Shown piece after piece: positions 43,986-55,518 of a stretch of DNA of 64,000 bases. Source of the DNA: Pezizomycotina sp. ARF18 (lineage: Eukaryota; Ascomycota). Made by a program: the position numbers and the translations under genes. The stretch covers positions 1 to 64,000 of the forward strand of contig AZLU01000078.1 in assembly GCA_002224055.1 (NCBI GenBank), given 5' to 3'. The notes below the pieces were generated by a model. That model did not search any database. It worked only from the letters and a program-made list of their open reading frames with translations, and was not told the origin of the DNA. Every line of letters starts with the position of its first letter. Position 1 is the first letter of the stretch.

Positions 43986-44544
43986 TAGAACTTGAAGAAA
44001 TTGCCGCTTTAGGTAAGTGTCCCAACAATTATGTCAACTGACTGTACATAAGCAAGCGATGCAATGTACATTGCAATTCGATCTAAGATCGAAGGACTCG
44101 CCGTCACACCAATTGCTCGATTCAATTTATTATCGTAAAGTACATAGCTCTCAGAAGAGCCACCTAGCTAGTACTCATGTTATAGCGGATCTTGAAAATA
44201 GGTAGGTGAGCCAGAGAAAGTTGAGATATCGGATACGCAAGATGAGGTCCATAACCGCTTACCGGTATTATAAACAGGGGGTTAGTATATAGAAAGGGGA
44301 TATTATTCCGAGATATATTAGGAAGGTCAATATTATATCGCTTAGTAAGTCGTTCGTGTTATTCCGGGCAAATCTAGACCTACTTGGGCAGGTGTCCCAA
44401 CATTTATGACAGAGAACTGTAGATAACAGCGCGTATAATAGCAAAGCCTCAAAAAGATATAATAAAGGGTACCATAACGCAGATTGGCGCTTGGGAATAA
44501 TAATGTCATTATAATTAGAACGTCTATTTCTACCTGGCGACATT
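43986..44544. mobile_element. possible DNA-transposon relic with repeated GTGTCCCAACA ends
   Basis: Two similar blocks in the same orientation start at 44017 and 44392: GTGTCCCAACA(A/T)TTATG, then a shared ACTGTA(C/G)ATAA about 10 bases later. The wording resembles terminal repeats of some Tc1-type elements (GTGTCCCAA..TTTTG). The minus frame 44543-44268 starting MSPGRNRRSNYND is open but has no visible transposase motif. If it is transposon-derived, it is a decayed fragment next to the AT-rich island. Confidence 0.3.
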
Positions 44545-44697
44545 TTGTTCTCACCGAGGCGGAAAATTAAGCCTGTTTTTATCCGTCTAAACTCGAAATT
44601 GCTCCTCCTCTACCTAAAAATATTAAACTTCCATCTAACCAAAGTTTATTTTTCAACTTGTCTGGAGCTTCGTATCAAAGACCTTGAAACACCTCTA

Positions 44698-46894
44698 ATG
44701 GATAACGATCAAGAGCCCGCCAGCGAGAGCGAGTTCGAGATCGTCGAAACGTTCGATCGATCCAACAGAGGCCAAATATCTGAGGACACAACCGACAGAA
44801 TCAACGAAACCAAAACTCATGATAGTGTTGACAGCAAACGAGACAGACATGAGCCTCTTGAGGATGTAATAATATTGCTACAAATTCCTCAGAGCCGCCA
44901 AATGCGGCAAATTCCTCTTCCCGACTTCCGCTGAGACTCCCAACATCCTCCCACGCGCCAAAGATTTGGACAGTGGTCTGGCCGAAGGCGGGCCTCGGAG
45001 CAGGCTGTATCTATCCGTCATATGCATTATTGCGGGCGGAATACTGGCAGTCTGCATTGTTGTTGTCCAAGGTTTCGTATTCCATTCTGTCGCCACATTC
45101 CGACGAAACCTTCGAGACTACGAACGCGGATACAATTACCAGCAATACCGTTCAATTACGACCACAAAGTCAGCAGCATGTACAAAGGCCAAAATCCAAA
45201 TCCATTGCACAAGGAGTATCCGTACATATCGTCGTCGTCGTTGCCGGAGGAAAACTGGGAGAACATGATACCGTCGAAATTCATTGCCTCGCACGAGATT
45301 ATCGGCCCAGCCCTTTACGAGCATGTTAGCGCGTCCGCACAATGTATTACTGCCTTTGAAGGGATTTTTACGCAACTACCGAGGGAAGGTTGCAACATTC
45401 CGTGGAAGGAACTCTTGGTTGTAAGATACCGGAGGACCCCTGTATGTCTGGAATGGCCGCGATCCGCTTAGTAAATATTGCGGGACAAACTGTACGACCA
45501 ACCCAAAAGGTTTGGAGGGCATGTAAAGACAATGACGTTACGTTTCCAGGACCATAACCAACCCAGGAACCATATCGCGGCTAGATGGAATTGCAACGGA
45601 GATGCTATACTCACGCCACTGGTGGAACAACCGCGAGGCAGCTAGCGAGGTTACCAACCTAGCCAAGAGAGCTTCAGATTGAAGAATTTCTACGAGGCCG
45701 CGAAGGGAATTTACGCAAGTTAGGCGATTCGGACATTAATATACAGTTAGGAAGTTGAGCCTCTGGTGGAATGTACTACACTTGCAAAAAGAATTCTTCA
45801 AGTCTATGATCTATTACGAAAAGAGCAATTCTGAGGCTGATCGGGATTTCGAGAGGATCGAGAAATTTTCCTTCGGATCTCTCACGCATACGATCTATGT
45901 CCAGATGGTTTCCTAAGATGGCTTCGCGGCAGGGTACCCCAATGGTATACCCGCGACTGGCACGAAAGTAAGTCAGGGGGCATTGGAGAACTCTGCAGCT
46001 TGGAATGGCGCCGAATGACTTTCTCTGAAGGAACTCGGGGCTGCTTTAAAGGGAGCCAATAACACTGTCGGGATCGATACGTATCATGCCCTACTCATGA
46101 CACCGAAGAGTTGCTATCCATTCCTATCCGGCGAAGACATAGAACTACCTCCAGTCAAACCCGCTGCTACAGACGGCATATTGCGACTTGAGCTGTTCTG
46201 ATGGATACCAAGCGACCTTATCATAGCCATAGACCGTGATCTTAACCGAGAAGGAAACGACGACAGTTTGAGCATTGATCAAGGCGTTAGAGACGTGATC
46301 TCGCAGATGAGGAACCGGATCAGTATTCGGAGGTCATATTGCGGATCAAAGGCGGTAGGGCAGACAACCAACTGGCCAGAGCTACCTATGCCCACGAGTA
46401 TGTGAACAACCCTCCTTCAATTGACCGGATGCTAGACGCCGATCCAAACCTCGCCTTTGGGCCTCTACGAGCAACAGCCCAATATTCTAGAGACGGAGCA
46501 ACGTACGCTTGATGCAGCAGCGGAAGCATCGAAGAATACATCATATGTGACCCAAGAGTCGCGGCTGGGTGGCATTCACGATTGAACCGAACCCTTCTTT
46601 CTAATCAATTATGGTGGGAGCGCTACCGGCTCGCTACCCTTCATATGAAATTCTATCGACCTCATGAAAGTCGCGAGGGATATCGCAAAAAATATGGAGA
46701 GTACTGCGATAGCGAAATGCCACCTCATGCGTGGCCGCGTGCGTGGATATGAGAAGAAATTAACGGAGGAAAGATATCGATACGGAGATGAATGTATGAA
46801 GAGCTGATATTTCTTTGTTCCTTAGTAACTACGACAAGATGAAGTTGGCAATTGGGTTAAATACCGAGAGCTTCAATGGTGCCAGCCAAATTAG
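44698..46894 (+). CDS. single-pass membrane protein of unknown function, frame-broken
   Basis: The start at 44698 opens MDNDQEPASESEFEIVETFD, an acidic cytosolic-type N-terminus of about 75 residues. In another frame SRLYLSVICIIAGGILAVCI and VVVQGFVFHSVATF (44998-45100) form one strong transmembrane helix with few charges after it: a type II layout. The large remainder (to 46894) reads in shifting frames: NYDHKVSSMYKGQNPNPLHK (about 45155-45215), IIGPALYEHVSASAQC, RDPLSKYCGTNCTTNPKG (about 45460-45513), IPATGTKVSQGALENSAAWN, TYHALLMTPKSCYPFLSGED (about 46081-46140), LSIDQGVRDVISQMRNR, INYGGSATGSLPFI, and KVARDIAKNMESTAIAKCHL, MRGRVRGYEKKLTEERYRYG (about 46668-46790). A short putative intron leads to RQDEVGNWVKYRELQWCQPN, stop at 46894. 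Roughly 600 residues in total. No known domain. Confidence 0.5.
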
Positions 46895-47489
46895 CATAAG
46901 GACATCGACCTAGGGTGAAAGGTTCTCATATTATACATCTTTCAGAAATTCCTTAAAAAAGAAAAACAGGATAGATATGCCCAAAAGAAATATTTAAAAT
47001 GAACTTTTTAGAACTTTGAACGGATACCGCTCGGTCAACAATCGGCTACAAGGAGCTACTGTAGTATGAGCTGATTCGCCATTTTCTTAGTTTCATTATG
47101 TGTGATAGTTCACGTGTAGTTTTGGAGGAGATCATAGGTTACTCTTTGCTCGGATATTTACTGGTGGTAGGTTGGTTGGGAGCTTTTTGCGCAGAGCGGC
47201 GCAGTACGAACGTCAAGCAGATCCCGAAGTTAAGGCAAGCTCCTCGGATCTAATGCTCGAGAATATAACCAGGTAGCAACCTAAATTGAATTGAATTGAA
47301 TCTCTTGATTATAGGAGAATTCGAAACTTGCCAAAGAGGGTAACAATGGAATCATAGCTTCATTCTGGAGCCCATATTGTCCATTACACAGAGCCTACCC
47401 TGAGATTTACAGGCCAACCGTTTTTGGAGGAACTTGCGTGATCTCCCAGTATCTTTCCTGGGCCTTACTTTTTCTCTCCCGTTGATTAA
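46895..47489. other. intergenic; start of the F-box array downstream
   Basis: A TTGAA-type short repeat at about 47284-47300 (three units). No coding signal except the C-terminal end of the first F-box copy at the right edge. Confidence 0.4.
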
Positions 47490-48256
47490 AGCTTTATCTA
47501 AGCCTTTCTGAAATTTTTTTGAGGGTCTTGACAAAATTCAGGACGAAATCCTTTCTAGTTTCTTCGCGACCGACATAATCCGTGCTAACGGCACCGTCCA
47601 ACCCGGCTACCCTCAGAACGGCTTTCATGTGGCAAAGAGTGTCCTTCACTAGATTCTCAAAACTCGTGCCGAGATCGTGATACCTATTCCCGAGCGATAG
47701 AGCGGAACTACCAGGTTGATTTTATCGGGATTTATTCCAGCCTCAAGGATGAAACGAATAATCTCGACGAACTCGCGCGCAAAATTGTATAATCCTCTTC
47801 CGCAAACTACAAGGTACAACGTTTCAGTGAGTAATTTTTGGCAGGGAGAATAAAATTAAAGATAGTTGGGGAGTAGCAGCGAAGAAATCATTAATGCAAG
47901 GATTCTTCTTACCTTGAAGGCTTTTATCACGAAGTCTCGATACGCGTCATGTGCATCCGTTGAAGGTATGCCGAGCTCTAGGATCTTACTACAAACCAGT
48001 TCCATTGGAATCTGAATGGATTTAACGTACTTCGCCATATCGGATTGAACCGTGCAGTAATCGCGTCTTTCCAGTTACAGGCTGAGAGTTTTAGAGTTGG
48101 CTCAAGTGACTCGTATAGAGAGGCGTCGCGAAGGCGAATGTGATAGGGTGCGCCAGACGCAGATTACGCAGGGTCGCGCGGTCTTTGTGGAGTCTAAGAG
48201 ATTAATAATATTGAGCAGAAGCTCGTTCGGAATGTACAATTATTTCCGGAAGACAT
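47490..48256 (-). CDS. F-box family protein, array copy 1
   Basis: Minus-strand member of a tandem family. The start near 48256 (MSSGNN) is followed in a shifted frame by LYIPNELLLNIINLLDSTK and DRATLRNLRLAHPITFAFAT (about 48238-48125): a clear F-box core (LPNELL..I...LDS...L..LRL). MAKYVKSIQIPMELVCSKIL and DAHDAYRDFVIKAFK (48038-47915) precede an intron (GTAAGAAG to TTGTAG). The last exon reads RKRIIQFCARV, then EFVEIIRFILEAGINPDKIN (about 47785-47725), HMKAVLRVAGLDGAVSTDYV and FVLNFVKTLKK. The closest relatives are the neighbours at 51360 and 52899, sharing the intron position and the YVK-IQ-P, AxLRV and (D/N)xVLxF motifs. It presumably binds Skp1 via the F-box; the target is unknown. Three or four frame breaks. 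Confidence 0.68.
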
Positions 48257-48829
48257 GATTCAGGTGAAGGTGGTGGAACAGGACCTCGATTACAGCGGTT
48301 GTTCTTTGAATTGCTAGCGGGCACTTTAGTACAGCATCGGAACTAGAAAGGAAAATAAAAGAGTGACAACGAAAGGATGAACAGCAAAATGCAATAATTT
48401 CTAATGTTTTGATATATAGTTGCAAACGAGGCGGTTATGGTTCCTATGAAAAGACTAAATGTTAAACTTTGCCATGTTCCTAATCAAGTTTAAGCCCTCA
48501 TATAGACAATGTAATTCGAGGCATGGCTACCCATCCAATGGCCATAATGGGCGATTAAAGGTTGCTAGAGATGATTTGAATGGTTGAAATTTGGCGAAGG
48601 AAGAGAAAAAGGGAGAAGGAAAAAAGAAAGCTAGGCATTAGACAAAATATAACGAAATGCAATCATTCGTAACCAAAGTTTCCAATAGGCAGAAAATCCA
48701 GAATACCAATATACCGCCTCATCGAGACAGCCTTTCCTTTCCCTCTTATGATATTTAGAAAGTTTTGCGTAGTAAATAGCAGGCATAATCCACTGAATAT
48801 GGCGATTTAGACTCCTGTTCAATGGGATC
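48257..48829. other. spacer between F-box copies 1 and 2
   Basis: Short minus frames (48240-48425, 48631-48822) without family resemblance; A/G-rich near 48590-48630. Confidence 0.35.
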
Positions 48830-49297
48830 TAAACTTTATCCATACTCTTGTCCTTCCTCTGCTGTTTTTCGTTTCCTTCGCTTTTCTGCGCATTTCTTTC
48901 TGTTTCTCCTTCAAAGGGCCTATCTATGTTCCTCTGCAGCCTTCTAATCTTCTTAATAAACTCCAAGACGTAGTTCTTGAATATCGAGACGCTTCGCGGC
49001 TAGCATAGTCGACAGTGAATCGCCGTACCGTGCCCACAGATCCCGACCGCAGCCCTCAAATGAAGGAGCGCGTCTTGATATTTTCAAACACATGTTCAAG
49101 ATGACAAAATCTATTCCCCAGACGAATGTTGAGCATTGAGATTTATCTTCGTGATTCGAATACCCGCTTGTAGGAGCTATGTATCTATGTATAATCTGGC
49201 AGACCTCTAGGAGAATTTGTATAGCCCTTCTCCACAGACTGGGAAGAAAAGAATAACTAGTCAGTATAGTAACAACGAATGAAAGTGGAAGAGACAA
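48830..49297 (-). pseudogene. F-box family copy 2, first exon missing
   Basis: Only the last exon of the family is visible. An acceptor-like TTCTTCCCAG (about 49245) is followed by LWRRAIQILLEVCQIIHRYI, the counterpart of the last-exon start of copies 1, 4 and 5. DLWARYGDSLSTMLAAKRLD continues in frame; another frame gives SVSIFKNYVLEFIKKIRRLQ and a charged tail ending MDKV near 48833. I find no F-box exon upstream before the next copy. A 5'-truncated duplicate is the simplest reading, but a highly diverged first exon cannot be excluded. Confidence 0.5.
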
Positions 49298-49439
49298 GAG
49301 GTAGCTCGCCAGAGATAGTTTTTAAGGCGAAATTTTTAAAAGTTGACTCTTAAATCGACGTTATTCTTGAACCGATAGTATGTATTTAGCGTCTTTCATC
49401 TCCTCCTCTCTCCCTCAGAGCCTTTTCTAGATTGCTTTG

Positions 49440-49725
49440 TGTTCCCATACCTGCTTTACGAAATATTCAACGTAATCCTTCCTTGGCTCTAGCAATCAAG
49501 ACGGCCCACCACAACTGTGCTCGTTTAGTTACCCTTAATACTGCTCCGAGAAGCAAAATACAGTTTCTGTAAATTTTTCAAAAATTGCTTCCAAGTCGTG
49601 GTGTTGACTTCCGACTTCCGTTGGGGAACCAAGAGGGCTATATTTGTGGGCTTGATACCAAGCTTATCTGTATCGCGGAGCATAGACAAATTTCGAGAGA
49701 GAAATGATAAAGCCCCAAGCCGCAA
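49440..49725 (-). pseudogene. F-box family copy 3, C-terminal fragment
   Basis: MRLGALSFLSRNLSMLRDTD and KLGIKPTNIALLVPQRKSEV (49725-49606) align with the FRNLQRVGINFVPTKVQVSA part of copy 5. AVLRVTKRAQLWW and, in the adjacent frame, EPRKDYVEYFVKQ (about 49495-49455) match the family's C-terminus. The preceding F-box exon is not recognisable in 49726-50600. Frame breaks occur near 49550 and 49500. Confidence 0.42.
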
Positions 49726-50702
49726 ACTATTCAGAAGAATTAGTTTACTGAGAACCGAAAAACCAATACCAGAAGTCAGGAAGTTTCACTAGACGGTGAA
49801 TTAATGGCGTAGGCTTATCTGCTCCTAAACGTCCATGTCGTTAGACTGGACTCTTAAGGACTTTTTGCATGCCAAAGCTAGGGGAAATTGGATCCCCCTG
49901 ACCTTGTTAGCTGTTCCGCTCTTTGCCGTAGCAGATATAGCGGCTCCCCGATCTGTGCTGCGCTAGGCTTTATAACTTCGGACAAAGCTCCGAGTTCGGA
50001 AAGTGTGGCGAGTGGCGAGTCTTGAGGGAGCATGTCGATACTAGTGGAAGGATCGAGATAGATTTTGCTAGAACGCTCCTAATATTTATGATAGGGATTG
50101 CGTACCATGACGATTGAGGGTGATGGGTGGGGGTACCCCAGTTTAGTTAGTGAGCATGGTACTCTGACATGATATTCTCGCGCAGGTGTTTTAGAGGTGA
50201 CAAACGCGGAAAGAAGAGAAAATACAACACTTTTGCCTTTACATATTTGCAACCGGTATCATTGAAGTTATATGTGAATTCTTGAGTTTTTGCGTGATCT
50301 GTATTTCAATTCCATGCTACAATTCTCGTCACGACAATCTTCCCATCTTTTTTCTTCTTCTCTTCCCACACTTCAAACCCGACCACTCAAGTTGAATATA
50401 TGCGTAAAAGTACTATCTAAAGCTGATTATTTTGTAGAACATTGGTGGAAGAAGATATTATTAGCTATCAACCTTGAAGACAACATCTTGAAAGGAATTA
50501 AATACCTGTAAATCAATTTTGATTCCAGGCTGAGCAAGTTGGGGAACTTGAATCTTAGGGCTAACTCATCATGAGATTGTTTATTTGATTCCGTTAAACG
50601 TACCGGCAGTGTCCAGCTGCCCTATAACCATCAAGCCCTTCCTGCATTTCTCGGACTTTCCTTAAAAAATTAAATCCGTAGTCGCCCTCCGTGTTCTTGA
50701 TG
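49726..50702. other. spacer between F-box copies 3 and 4
   Basis: No supported gene. The plus frame at 50290-50511 is open but unassigned. Confidence 0.35.
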
Positions 50703-51360
50703 CTAGTCGACTAGGAAATTCTGAAACTTCGCCTTCGCATATCTAATGGCCGCCTTCGTGCGAAGAAGAACGTCATCTTTGAGATCTGCCAGAGCAGACT
50801 GAAGTCGTCCTCCGAGGATCCAGGCGAATAGAAGCAAGACTTGAATTTGATCGTTGAATACCGGCTTGCTGAGCCTTTTGAATAGAGAGCGAAGGTACAA
50901 CGAGAAAAGCAAAGGCGACCCGCAAACTAGCAGGATGTCGTTAGTCTCGTATCTGGTAAAAGTAATGGCTATTATTAAAATCATGTGAAGTCTACTAGAA
51001 GGGATTTGGCGACATAGTCTGCGTACGTGTCAGTTGATTCAATGGCTGCAGCCTCTAAGAAGCAACTATTGTATCGCAAACCACCCCCATGGGTACCTGA
51101 ATAACTTAATGTACTCGCGAGTCATCGATCTAGAAATATCGTCGATAAAGGCATCCCTTTTCTCCGACCGGTCGGGAGTTACACAGGTTCTAGTGATTCG
51201 AAATACAGAGGAAGTCGCGAATTTGTTCGTGAGTGGTGGACGAGGCTAGACTGCGAAGGGTTCTCTGCCCGCGCCCTGAAACCAATACTTTGCTCTGAAT
51301 CCAATACTTTGATGATCTTGAGCAAAGCTCATTCGGAGCTCAGAGACATGTTCGAGACAT
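50703..51360 (-). CDS. F-box family protein, array copy 4
   Basis: The start at 51360 reads MSRTCL, then after a one-base break LPNELLLKIIKVLDSEQ-like residues (about 51340-51290), the F-box core. SEKRDAFIDDISRSMTREYI (about 51175-51115), IQVPMGVVCDTIVAS and AAIESTDTYADYVAKSL (about 51100-51010) align with YVKAIQIPTE and the following block of copy 5. After an intron, LFSLYLRSLFKRLSKPVFND and ALADLKDDVLLRTKAAIRYA (about 50935-50720) give the family C-terminus, stop at 50703. Alternate frames around 50900 restore the AGIQRSNSSLASIRLD-type strand seen in copy 5 (VGINFVPTKVQVSASLQLG). Four or more frame breaks. Confidence 0.6.
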
Positions 51361-52190
51361 TGTGACAAGATGATGAATGAGAAATCGAAGAAGGAAATTG
51401 ATGGACACTAGGCGTCGAAATTCTAGGTCTGAGAAGGAATCCCAATATAAAAAGGGATGGATGGATTATGGATGTTAAGAGATAATTAGATCTTATGTTA
51501 CTCTCACTCGAAATACGTTTATGTTCCTAAAATGTTTAAAGATGGGTGGCTCCGTTACGATCTCTTCAAATTTCCCACTACCCATCAAAAAGATGTGCCA
51601 CTTTTCGATCTTGCATTCTAATATAAAGATGTGTTGAGTATATCAAACAAAGGAAATTGAATGCTTTCTTCTAAACTGTTTATTACTATCAACAGCCATT
51701 GCACGCAAAGAATTGAATCGCACAATTCAGGCACAATACATATAGCTGGTTGACTTAACCGGAATATGAAGAACGATTCTAACCTAAATATCAGCTGGGC
51801 CTTAATAATAGTAAGAACAATAGGACTGAGAATTGTGATAGTCCTGGTCTTCATTACTTATCTATGGTAAGAAAGACAATGAAAACTAACATTAATGCGT
51901 CTCAAGTAGAATAGAATCTATTGGGTTCAATATACATATTCTATCAAGCTGGTACATGGACCTATATTGGAATGTAAGGCAAATAACGCCAAAGGATGCT
52001 AATCAAAGGAATCAGGGCAGAATAGAGATTCCCTTCGAGGGATGCATTTAGGAACTGGAAGATTCGTGTAGTTTCTACACTAGCTCTTCACAACTGTCCT
52101 GTCCTTTCTCTTCTTTCCTGTCTTTCTTTTGCTCTAAGCTTCTTTCTATCCTTCTCTTTAAGCTTCTTTCTAGACCCCTTTGGTTCCTAC
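51361..52190. other. spacer between F-box copies 4 and 5
   Basis: The minus frame at 51618-51854 is open but unassigned. The 52080-52190 edge is a TTCTTTC-rich flank. Confidence 0.35.
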
Positions 52191-52899
52191 TTATGCTTTA
52201 GCGAAGTCCAAGACATAATCTTCCCTCATCTCCTCAAATTGACGTAACGCACGTCCAGGATGGGCTCTTTATCGACGATTTTCAGGACGGCTCTCAAGTG
52301 CATCAACACATCCTCTCTCAAATTATTGAAAAGCGGATCTAGGCGGCGGTATCTGTTGCCCAGTTGAAGAGAGGCCGATACCTGTACTTTCGTTGGTACA
52401 AAGTTGATACCGACTCGTTGGAGGTTGCGGAAGGTGGAACAGAGCTCCAGGAGAAATTACATAAACACACTCCACAAACTGTAAAAAATTACTGTTAAGA
52501 TCAAACCTGTGACACTGTTTGAGGATGGGTTAACAGTATCTTACCAGGAAAGGTCTTAACAGCGTAGCCACTGAAAGCACCATAAGTTGCGATAACAGTT
52601 GCAGTATTAAGATTGATGATTTGCTCGCATGATATCTCCGTGGGAATCTGTATGGCCTTTACATATTTTGTTGTGCCCTTCAAGCTCGTGACCGTAGCTG
52701 CGATATAAGCCGTCCAATCGGAGATTGGGATTTTTAGCACGGCTCCAACGTTGTAGTAGATTGGCGTGGCAAAATTATAAGTTGAGGAGTGCGCCAATCG
52801 AAGATTGGGCAGGGTGTCCCTGTCTGCCGTCGAATCGAGATGCTTTATGACCATCTGGAGAATTTCATTGGGAAAACGCAAAGACCTCCGGGAGGACAT
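52191..52899 (-). CDS. F-box family protein, array copy 5 (best preserved)
   Basis: The start at 52899 opens MSSRRSLRFPNEILQMVIKH and DRDTLPNLRLAHSSTYNFAT, an F-box whose LPxEIL is written FPNEIL. TKYVKAIQIPTEISCEQIIN (about 52665) and TYGAFSGYAVKTFPG continue in one uninterrupted frame to about 52547. An intron (GTAAGATACTG to ACAG near 52480) leads to SLWSVFM, FLLELCSTFRNLQRVGINFV, PTKVQVSASLQLGNRYRRLD, PLFNNLREDVLMHLRAVLKI and, after one break, EDYVLDFAKA, stop 52193-52191. Exon 1 is intact for about 117 codons, so this copy is the template for reading the others. Predicted SCF adaptor; target unknown. Confidence 0.72.
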
Positions 52900-53705
52900 G
52901 TGACGACAGATTTACCAAGATGAAACGGAGAGTAAGGCTCCTCTGATGAACGGACGGATGTCAGATTGATACCAATAAGGTAAAAAAGTGTAGCTGATTG
53001 ATAGGGTGATTCTATATTGAGGCTTTTATCTTTGCGTGGTTTGCAACTGTAGTTCATGAATTCGAGTTCTCAGCCATGAAAGTTTGGTACTCGTGAAGTA
53101 TTGAATGAGACCATAGAAACACGATTCAATGCAATATTTGCTCTATTTACTCATTCAATAGGGATAATTCTCCGTGCTTCAGGAAGACTATGGTTTGCAA
53201 ATGAATGTGGCCCGTGTGAATTGCACATGTCGGAACTCTCGTAGCTTGAGGGGGCTATGATTGGGATATGGCTTCTAGGCTCTAATTGGGGCGACCCGCG
53301 TGTCTTTTGTCATATTCAATGCTTCCGTGGCCGCCTCTACAGAGTGGGAGGCGGTCTTCTGGCGGTCTACGTTACAACTCTATTACTAGTGACGAACCTC
53401 TTGAGTTTAGGAATTATAAATTCGTTGTCTGATTTTAACTTTTGTGAACGGAAGCTTTGTGTATGTAATCTAAATTCTGCTGGTGGTAGTTGCCAAATCG
53501 TGAGTTATGATTGCAAAAACGGCTCAAAGCTCATAATCGACCTAGGTGCAAAGTATATAAGCCTAGATTTGCTCAAGATATTCTACGACCCTCCACAATG
53601 TCATAGTCCGAAGCTACTAGCGTATCATTCCTTATACCCATCCGCTACGTTCCTGATATCCGTCATCGACCACAACATTTTATTGTATTTGGTATCTTCA
53701 GAATC
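52900..53705. other. divergent intergenic region between F-box copy 5 and the plus-strand F-box gene
   Basis: A plus frame from 53257 stays open 176 codons but runs through the start of the F-box gene in the wrong frame and resembles no family. Confidence 0.4.
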
Positions 53706-54472
53706 ATGGCCCTCTATACCTACCTCCAGAGATCTTGGCCATAATAGTTTTCCTATCTCGATCCTGTCACAGACCACTCTACGCTAGCAGCGCTACGTTC
53801 AGCTTCTACAACCTTCAGTTTCTACGCAACTCCGCCTTCCACTCTGTGCTAAGGCTTCCACGCTCTGCCAAGAGATACCCAGCTTCGGTTTGCGTCTCGC
53901 CTTGGACCAAGAAACCCTGGAATATATCAACCGCGGACTTAATCAATACATGCACACAATCGAATCCCTGTCGAGTATGCATGTCGGGAGGCATTAGAGT
54001 ACAAGAAGCTCTGGCAGCGAAGGGGTGAATTTCAGCTGACTCCTGGTAATATTATTCCACGTTTACTTCCTTTGTGACGCTCCTCGCTAATATTCGATTG
54101 TTTACATTAGTGTTTAACGATGCTCGAGCCCAGTGGATATACGATCTTCGAACGCTCATCACGGCTTTACGGAAGCTCAGTATGCAACCGAAGGTCTTCG
54201 CGGTTACAGTACCCTCTTGTAGTGACAAGCTTATAGCAAACTGTATAATAAACTGGCGATACCGTGCGCGCATGTTGTTTTGGGCTTCTGCATGGGAGGT
54301 GAGTGCTACATTCGCGGAATATGCTACAGGAGACAGTCGGCCAGCATTACGATTTACCAGACAGAAAGATACCTCGAAATTTTCGGCAACGCAATTTATA
54401 AAGGAATTGATAATGCAAGAGCCGGAGGGTAAGATCAGCGGCGGCCTGAGCCTATTGAGGAGACTCGGATGA
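53706..54472 (+). CDS. F-box family protein, divergent from the array
   Basis: The start at 53706 (MALY), then after one base LYLPPEILAIIVFLSRS and, in the next frame, LDPVTDHSTLAALRSASTTF, SFYATPPSTL (about 53757-53867): an F-box core LPPEILAIIVSYLD..TL..LR.. as in the array but on the opposite strand. LDQETLEYINRGLNQYMHTI (about 53903-53962) corresponds to the YVK-IQ region. An intron of 65 bp (54046-54110, GTAATATT to ACATTAG) precedes VFNDARAQWIYDLRTLITAL, MQPKVFAVTVPSCSDKLIAN, FWASAWEVSATFAEYATGDS and a C-terminus ending SLLRRLG at 54472. Exon 2 is open in one frame. Two or three frame breaks in exon 1. Confidence 0.66.
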
Positions 54473-55518
54473 ATAGCTGAAATAACGCTTCATTTTCAGC
54501 GTCGGACCATGAACTAGAATGCCTAATACTATAAAAAAGCCACTGCCGATAGAATGCGTATGCACCACTTTTGTATTCCATTACACGAGTTATGTGTCGG
54601 TAGAAAAACCACAGTATCTCCCAACGTATTTATAAAGCTCAATCATTGCGACTGAGGTAGTTCAGATACTACAGCAATTGAACAACAAGGCCGAAGCCTC
54701 GATTCTCAGGAACGGATTCTATATTAAGCTCTGAAACATAGCCAATGAGAACTCCGCGTTGGTTTCCTCTCCGCCTCCGATCGAAAAACTCTAATTTATA
54801 AACGCTACCGTCGGAGGTCGATGGATAAGTATTGTTGGCACAACGAAAAAACCAAGCCTTGGAAAGAAATTAGTGCTACGTAGAGATAAAGTCTACACTT
54901 CTCCATACCGCTAATAGCTCTTAAATTACGGTTACACAGCACCTTCCCTTCCCTCCTTTTATCCACTGGCACACAAACGCTCATATCAAGGAACTGGATG
55001 GAAGTTTCTATCGATTTGGGCAACAAAATAGCAGATCCGAAAGATACGTAATCTCCACTTTGATATATATCCTCATACGCGCGCGTTCAGAGTGTATGCC
55101 AATATTATAGCAGTGATTTCGTTTACTCCATTACGGAAACTAATTCACACAACCAGGATGAAAGATTTAAAAATTCTCAAGGGCCTCTGAGATTATATAC
55201 GCATGTGTAGAGATATACTAATTATTATTATTAAATTATATGAATATACGGATTATTATTCCAGCACTAAGAAAAAAACCCCCTCCAGTGTTCAACACAT
55301 GCATTAACCGGAAACAATGCCTATGAATCCATCCATCCCTTCAAAACAGGAACGCGTTAAAATACTAGACCCTGCCAATAGAAAATTCCCATAAACCTCC
55401 CCCTCCCGCAAACCACCCGTATGAAATGAAATCATAACATATAGAAAGTTAGAATAAAGTAAATGGCGGTATAGATTATACACTCCCCGTCCTTACCGTA
55501 GTGATAGTGATACCACCC
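54473..55518. other. intergenic, no gene seen
   Basis: The minus frame 54805-55026 is unassigned. ATTATTATTA near 55218-55232. No domain seen. Confidence 0.4.

Noticed and set aside
44268-44543. minus-strand frame as a Tc1-like transposase start
   Set aside because: No helix-turn-helix or DDE motif visible; the hydrophobic composition is wrong for a DNA-binding domain.
53257-53787. 176-codon plus frame with cysteines and a hydrophobic run
   Set aside because: Runs into the F-box gene in the wrong frame; no family or splice support.
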